A stretch of 64,000 nucleotides of DNA from Terriglobales bacterium (GTDB lineage: Bacteria > Acidobacteriota > Terriglobia > Terriglobales > Acidobacteriaceae). The notes below the pieces were generated by a model. That model was not told the origin of the DNA. It ran no database searches and was given only the letters and a program-made list of their open reading frames with translations. The stretch is from the NCBI GenBank assembly GCA_025936825.1, contig JAICSO010000004.1:183641-247640 (forward strand), written 5' to 3'. Shown in pieces: positions 60,073-64,000 of this stretch. Numbering within the stretch: the stretch's first letter is position 1; each line of letters opens with the position of its first letter. Both the position numbers and the translations under genes were made by a program.

Positions 60073-61022
60073 CCTGCGGCCTGCTCCTGAATGATTTTCG
60101 GCCGCGGGAGCGAGAGCGCAGTCGCAGCCACTCGCTTCCTATCGTCAATCGTGCGCATAAGAATGTCGGCACACTGGATCTCAATTTTGCCGATGCTCAC
60201 ACTTTTTGCGAACTCAGCGTCAGATTCGTGCGCGACCAAGACATGAAGAAAATCTTCGTACGCTTTCACAACGCCTGCGATCGAGACTTCGAGGCCTTGG
60301 GCTCGCATGAGATTGGCGGCAGGCCCGGAGACCGCAGCAGTTCCAATGATCGGACTCACCGCGACGACTGGCGCGGATGTGTTTGCGAGTGCCTCGCGAA
60401 CTCCCGGAACTGCGAGTATTGGGCCGATGCTGGTCACCGGATTACTGGGCGCAATCAAAACCGCAGTGGCCGTCGTGATTGCCTCAATCACCCCCGTAGC
60501 AGGCTCGCTCTCCGAGGCGCCGGCGAAGCGAACCGACTCGACCGGGTCCTGATACCAGCGTTTCACAAAATATTCTTCGAAGCTGAGCTCGCCGTTGGGT
60601 GTTCCGACCCGGGTTTCAACCCGCTGATCGCTCATGGGCAGAATGCGCTGCTTGACGCCCAGTCGCTCCGAAACGGTCCGCGTTGCTTCTGAAAGCGTGC
60701 GCCCCTGTGCGAGCAGTTTGCTGCGCAGCAGGTGCGTAGCGAGGTCGCGATCTCCAACACTGAACCAGGTCTCCTCGCCGAGTTCTTTCATCTGCTGTAG
60801 GCAATGAAAAGTGTCGCCGCGCACGCCCCAGCCGCGCTCCGGGCTAAGGAGACCCGAGAGAACGTACGTGATCGAATCGATATCCGGTGAGACGTACAGG
60901 CCCCACCAGTCGTGGTCGTCGCCGGTGTTGACGATGATTGTGAGCTCTTCGGCCGGGACAATCCCGCGCAGGCCGTCGACGAACTTTGCCCCGCCAGTCC
61001 CGCCGGTGAGAACGGTAATCAT
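60069..61022 (-). CDS. cofD: 2-phospho-L-lactate transferase (CofD/FbiA)
   Basis: 317 residues; transfers the activated lactyl phosphate to FO giving F420-0 (or dehydro-F420-0). The N-terminus is VLTGGTGGAKFVDGL, followed by NTGDDHDWWGLYVSPDIDSI for FO binding. Central IAPSNPVTSIGPILAVPG and SPIIGTAAVSGPA are conserved. ATG 61022 is chosen because it overlaps the cofG stop as ATGA; a start three codons earlier is possible. It is the second gene of the operon. Confidence 0.95.
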   Translation of the reverse strand: MITVLTGGTGGAKFVDGLRGIVPAEELTIIVNTGDDHDWWGLYVSPDIDSITYVLSGLLSPERGWGVRGDTFHCLQQMKELGEETWFSVGDRDLATHLLRSKLLAQGRTLSEATRTVSERLGVKQRILPMSDQRVETRVGTPNGELSFEEYFVKRWYQDPVESVRFAGASESEPATGVIEAITTATAVLIAPSNPVTSIGPILAVPGVREALANTSAPVVAVSPIIGTAAVSGPAANLMRAQGLEVSIAGVVKAYEDFLHVLVAHESDAEFAKSVSIGKIEIQCADILMRTIDDRKRVAATALSLPRPKIIQEQAAG

Positions 61023-62251
61023 GCGGCGCACCTCGCGAGGCCGTTCGGATCGGCAGAGGCTCGCAGCCGGGTCGCCAAAGGTTCACGCACAAATTCCAGT
61101 TTCGGCAAGAACTCCGGATAAACCGGCAAACGTTGCCGCAGTTCGAAGCCTTTGCTGCGTGTGCGTTTTTCCAACTCCGCCAAGTGAGGCCACGGTCGCT
61201 CAGGGTTAATGAAGTCCGGCGTCAACGGCGAAACCCCGCCCCAATCATTGATCCCCGCATCAAGCAATTCTTCGTAATCGGGATCGGACAGATTCGGCGG
61301 CGCCTGAATATTCACTTCCGGCATGAGTAAGCGCCCCACAGCGATCGTGCGCAGCATTTCTTCGCGGCTTGGTTCCGGCCACGCGTGCATTGGGACTCCA
61401 GGTTTGGCGCGGAAATTCTGGATGATGACTTCCTGAATGTGGCCATAGCGCTGGTGCAGGTCGCGAATCGCCAGCAGCGAATCCACGCGATCTTCGCGGC
61501 TCTCGCCAATCCCGATCAGAATTCCCGTGGTAAACGGGACGCCCTGTTTGCCCGCTTCTTCTATCGTCCGCAGACGTTTTGAGGGCAGCTTGTCCGGCGC
61601 GTTGTCGTGCGCGGCACCGGGAGCAAGGATCGCGTCGTTCGTGGTCTCAAGCATCAGGCCCATGCTGGGCGATACCGCACTCAGGCGCGAAATCCATTCC
61701 GCGCTCATCAATCCGGGATTCGGATGCGGCAAGAGGCTTGTTTCGCGCAGAACCAGTTCGCACATCGCCTCGAGATAATGCAGCGTCGAGTTGTAGCCGA
61801 GTTTGCGCAGAGTCTCCCGCATCTCCGGGAACAGCATCTCTGGCTTATCCCCGAGCGAGAACAGCGCCTCAGTGCAGCCAAGCCGCTCTCCCGCCTTGGC
61901 GACTGCCAGCACTTCGTCCGGTGTCATGGTATGCGCGCCGGGCTGACCGGGATCGCGGCGGAAGGTGCAGTATCCGCAATAGTCCCGGCACAAATTCGTA
62001 AGAGGAATAAAAACTTTCCGCGAATAGGTGATCACGCCGGGTTTGAAGCGGTCGCGGAATGCTCGTGCCCGAGCCAGAAACTCTGAAAGTCGCTCATCGC
62101 TGCAAGAGCTCCAGCCGCACGCGTCCTCGCGTGAAAGCGGACGCGCGTCAGACAGGTCACAGAGGTTGCCCGAATTCAGCCCAATCAATGCTTCTGCTGC
62201 CAATGTCGTACTCTCGGCCACGAAGTAGAACCAAATGATATCGGATGCCAC
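61019..62251 (-). CDS. cofG: FO synthase subunit 1 (CofG, radical SAM)
   Basis: About 410 residues; closes the deazaflavin ring of FO together with CofH. The radical-SAM cluster is CRDYCGYC, followed by LFSLGDKPE, LPHPNPGLMS, MGLMLETTND, FTTGILIGIGESRE, VIIQNFRAKPG and NDWGGVSPLTPDFINPE. First gene of the operon. The start is uncertain: GTG 62251 is given, GTG 62221 is equally possible, and neither has a clear ribosome binding site. The open frame up to ATG 62329 would collide with the divergent flavin-reductase gene and is not preferred. Confidence 0.93.
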   Translation of the reverse strand: MASDIIWFYFVAESTTLAAEALIGLNSGNLCDLSDARPLSREDACGWSSCSDERLSEFLARARAFRDRFKPGVITYSRKVFIPLTNLCRDYCGYCTFRRDPGQPGAHTMTPDEVLAVAKAGERLGCTEALFSLGDKPEMLFPEMRETLRKLGYNSTLHYLEAMCELVLRETSLLPHPNPGLMSAEWISRLSAVSPSMGLMLETTNDAILAPGAAHDNAPDKLPSKRLRTIEEAGKQGVPFTTGILIGIGESREDRVDSLLAIRDLHQRYGHIQEVIIQNFRAKPGVPMHAWPEPSREEMLRTIAVGRLLMPEVNIQAPPNLSDPDYEELLDAGINDWGGVSPLTPDFINPERPWPHLAELEKRTRSKGFELRQRLPVYPEFLPKLEFVREPLATRLRASADPNGLARCAA

Positions 62252-62331
62252 GCCGGGGCGGGAAATGCGGGGTTCGTGGTAAAACTCAAGGAGGTTCTCT
62301 GGAACAGAACCTTGTGGGCTGACCCTCATTC

Positions 62332-62826
62332 ATGAGCACGACCCAGGAACAATTTCGGCGGGCAATGGCGGCGTTTGCCACCGGTGTCACCGTCATCACG
62401 GTCGACGACAACGGCCGGGTGCACGGCATGACAGCCAACGCCTTCACTTCGGTATCACTGGATCCCCAACTGGTGCTGGTTTGCGTTGACCACAAAGCGC
62501 AAACCCACGCGCATCTCACTGCCCGCAAACGCTTCGGAATCAATGTTCTGTCTGAAGGGCAGGGCGCGATCTCCGAGCACTATGCCGATCCCGACCGCCA
62601 ACCCTCCGGTGCTGAGCAGGCAGGCGCGCGCTTCGATCGCACACCTCACGGTACACCCGTTTTGCATGGAGCGCTGGCGTATCTCGAGTGCCGATTGCAG
62701 GACGCGCGCGATGCCGGCGACCACACCATCTTCATTGGCGAAGTGGAAGATGTCGTAGTGCGGAATGGAGAACCGCTGATCTTCTTTGGCTCGGAGTATT
62801 ACGGAATTGGCAAGCCGCTGAACTGA
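62332..62826 (+). CDS. Flavin reductase-like FMN-binding split-barrel protein
   Basis: 164 residues. The N-terminal FRRAMAAFATGVTVITVDD and GMTANAFTSVSLDPQLVLVCV are the flavin-binding segments. HDADPDRQ-like loop and HTIFIGEVEDV complete the flavin_reduct fold. Relatives reduce FMN for two-component monooxygenases. It is divergent from cofG. Because CofE here lacks the FbiB reductase domain, a role in F420 chemistry can be imagined but is not shown. An AAGGAGG lies 38 nt before the ATG, followed by the stem GGTTCT/AGAACC (62293-62311), an odd leader arrangement. Confidence 0.85.
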   Translation: MSTTQEQFRRAMAAFATGVTVITVDDNGRVHGMTANAFTSVSLDPQLVLVCVDHKAQTHAHLTARKRFGINVLSEGQGAISEHYADPDRQPSGAEQAGARFDRTPHGTPVLHGALAYLECRLQDARDAGDHTIFIGEVEDVVVRNGEPLIFFGSEYYGIGKPLN

Positions 62827-62884
62827 ATTTCAGGTTGGTTGATCGTGTACGAAAAATGCACACGTTCCCACTAGGAGCACCAGA

Positions 62885-63427
62885 ATGAGCGACGAACTCC
62901 AGGAACTCCAAGAGCACGCTGAACACGCCGCACACAATCGGCAATTGGCTCCCGTATCGCTGACCATGGCATTTCTTGCGGTAGCCGTGGCCGTGGTTTC
63001 GCTGCTCGGGCATCGATCCCACACGGAAGAAGTCGTGCTGCAAAGCCAGGCGAATGACCAGTGGGGGTATTACCAGGGCAAAGACGTGCGACTGCACGCC
63101 GACAAGCAATTTGCCGCGTTGGTGGCATTCGTCGCCGCGACAGATCCGGCGAAGGCAGAACAGGCCCGAAAGTCAAACGAAGCAGAAATCGAGGAGTACG
63201 GTAAGCAAACAAAAGAAATTCAAGCAGAGGCCAAGAAACTCGAAGAGGAGATGCGTTTTGAAGCCAAGCGCGCCGACCGCTTCGATCTCGCCGAGGTTTT
63301 CCTCGAAATTGCCTTGGTGATCACTTCCATCACTTTGTTATCGGGAAACCGCCTGTTTTGGTACTGCGGCATCGCGCTGGGGATTGTTGGCCTGGTGGTC
63401 GCAGCGACGTCCCGGCTAGTGCGCTGA
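62885..63427 (+). CDS. DUF4337-type membrane protein
   Basis: 180 residues. An acidic N-terminus (MSDELQELQEHAEHAAHNRQ) is followed by one transmembrane helix (SLTMAFLAVAVAVVSLLG), then a periplasmic-type coiled-coil region of about 90 residues rich in Lys and Glu. Two more helices end the protein (VFLEIALVITSITLLSG, FWYCGIALGIVGLVVAATS). Matches the DUF4337 layout; function unknown. AGGAG lies 8 nt before ATG 62885. It follows the flavin reductase by 58 bp and may be co-transcribed. Confidence 0.82.
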   Translation: MSDELQELQEHAEHAAHNRQLAPVSLTMAFLAVAVAVVSLLGHRSHTEEVVLQSQANDQWGYYQGKDVRLHADKQFAALVAFVAATDPAKAEQARKSNEAEIEEYGKQTKEIQAEAKKLEEEMRFEAKRADRFDLAEVFLEIALVITSITLLSGNRLFWYCGIALGIVGLVVAATSRLVR

Positions 63428-63471
63428 ATGCCATGCGGTTTATTCGCTTGTGATGGGAGATGACAACTTAG

Positions 63472-63491
63472 CACCGACCGATCGGTCAGTG
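63472..63491. promoter_or_regulatory. TetR-type palindromic operator
   Basis: A 20-bp palindrome with a single mismatched pair, containing the perfect core GACCGATCGGTC (63476-63487) and outer CAC/GTG. It resembles the ilvC upstream site (16407-16420). It lies 36 bp upstream of the predicted promoter of the small membrane-protein gene. Confidence 0.5.
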
Positions 63492-63526
63492 TGCCCGTCC
63501 AGAGCGGGTTCTACTCTGAAAAAAGC

Positions 63527-63557
63527 TTGATTCATGGCTTCTCGGCGGGTCTATAAT
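63527..63557 (+). promoter_or_regulatory. Possible promoter of the small membrane-protein gene
   Basis: TTGATT (63527-63532) and a perfect -10 TATAAT (63552-63557) with a long 19-bp spacer. The expected leader to ATG 63673 is about 110 nt and contains GC-rich complementary stretches (GGAGCCGCAGCTCC). Confidence 0.45.
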
Positions 63558-63672
63558 CCGCCTTGTAAGAATCTCTCTGCCCGGAGCCGCAGCTCCCCGT
63601 TCCGGCGCTTCGAGGGGCGCTAGAACCCGGCAACGGCCCCAGACAGTTGCAGAACAGTCTACGAGGTGGTTT

Positions 63673-63939
63673 ATGCCAACTCTGTTCGTGCTTCTGATCG
63701 TTTGGGGAGTGCTCACTGCCGTTCTCATTGCTCTCCTGATTTACCGTGGCACACTGACCATGCATGAGGACGATCAGCTTTTCCTGGGCGAGTCGGAATC
63801 GCATATGGCCCAGGAGCAGGTCGAAATCATGGCCAAGGTCAACAAACTCGGCCCGCTCAAGGTCCTAGGAACAGTTTCGGCAGTCATGTTCTTGGGCATT
63901 GCGAGCGTGTATGTGTACCAGGGCTGGATGCAGCAATAG
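63673..63939 (+). CDS. Small two-helix membrane protein, unknown function
   Basis: 88 residues. An N-terminal transmembrane helix (TLFVLLIVWGVLTAVLIALLIY) is followed by an acidic 40-residue soluble loop (HEDDQLFLGESESHMAQEQVE), and a second helix (VLGTVSAVMFLGIASVYVYQGW). GAGGTGG lies just before the ATG. A TetR-type palindrome and TATAAT box lie upstream, so it may respond to a small-molecule repressor. I do not recognise a family. The remaining 60 bases to the window end show nothing. Confidence 0.7.
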   Translation: MPTLFVLLIVWGVLTAVLIALLIYRGTLTMHEDDQLFLGESESHMAQEQVEIMAKVNKLGPLKVLGTVSAVMFLGIASVYVYQGWMQQ

Positions 63940-64000
63940 CTTGCGGTGCCAACTGCCGAGCGACGTGTAAGCCGCCGGTTGTGTGTTTGCAGTGGCTCAA

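Overview
The window looks like chromosomal DNA of an acidobacterium, probably of the Koribacter/Terriglobia type. This is inferred from three things: the moderately GC-rich coding style; characteristic protein families (CadC-like HTH-TolB-TPR regulators, GAF/zinc-ribbon proteins with a short C-terminal VHT-YYC domain, DUF4337 proteins); and many dispersed hairpin repeats between genes. No phage, insertion sequence, CRISPR array, rRNA or tRNA gene was seen.

Layout. 1-6 kb: a partial proline-catabolic aldehyde dehydrogenase, then a peroxide-defence block (Fur/PerR regulator, two-Cys peroxiredoxin, catalase-peroxidase) followed by rfbD. 6-13 kb: a large lipoprotein diguanylate cyclase with repeated OB-like sensor modules, a secreted phosphoesterase, a PolX-like PHP phosphoesterase and a TlpA thioredoxin. 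13-16.3 kb: branched-chain amino-acid operon ilvC-ilvB-ilvM. 16.5-24 kb: secreted or regulatory accessory genes (double retropepsin protein, a twice-frameshifted exported protein, an HTH-TolB-TPR regulator). 24-32 kb: the most unusual region, described below. 32-37 kb: housekeeping operon msbA-like, yicC, gmk, rpoZ, coaBC. 37-42 kb: PAS-GGDEF-EAL protein, PilZ protein, rapZ. 42-51 kb: a tripartite RND efflux operon between two paralogous pairs of tiny overlapping LuxR-type HTH genes. 51-54 kb: priA. 54-62 kb: a betaine-type ABC transporter directly downstream of a complete coenzyme F420 operon (cofG-cofD-cofC-cofE-cofH-npdG). 62-64 kb: flavin-reductase-like protein, DUF4337 protein and a small membrane protein.

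Most interesting system (24.1-32.1 kb). A forward operon encodes a GAF-GAF-GAF-TM-HlyD protein, an HlyD-type lipoprotein and a PqqD-like/M50 zinc protease/HlyD fusion. Facing it is an 85-residue ORF made of a basic leader and seven perfect tandem heptapeptides, GHSPK(V/I)V. The repeats use different codons, including both serine codon families, so selection acts on the peptide. The ORF has a strong Shine-Dalgarno site and a near-consensus sigma-54 -24/-12 promoter. Upstream lie two palindromic sites (GGTTAA-N3-TTAACC type) at classical enhancer distance, and immediately upstream of those is a sigma-54 activator gene with GAFTGA and Fis-type HTH. I infer an enhancer-regulated multi-core peptide with a dedicated processing/export apparatus. 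The regulatory geometry is read directly from the sequence; the peptide's function and its link to the protease operon are inference.

Sigma-54-like promoters also precede both pairs of HTH-only regulators, which suggests wider use of sigma-54 here. c-di-GMP signalling is represented by two GGDEF proteins and a PilZ protein.
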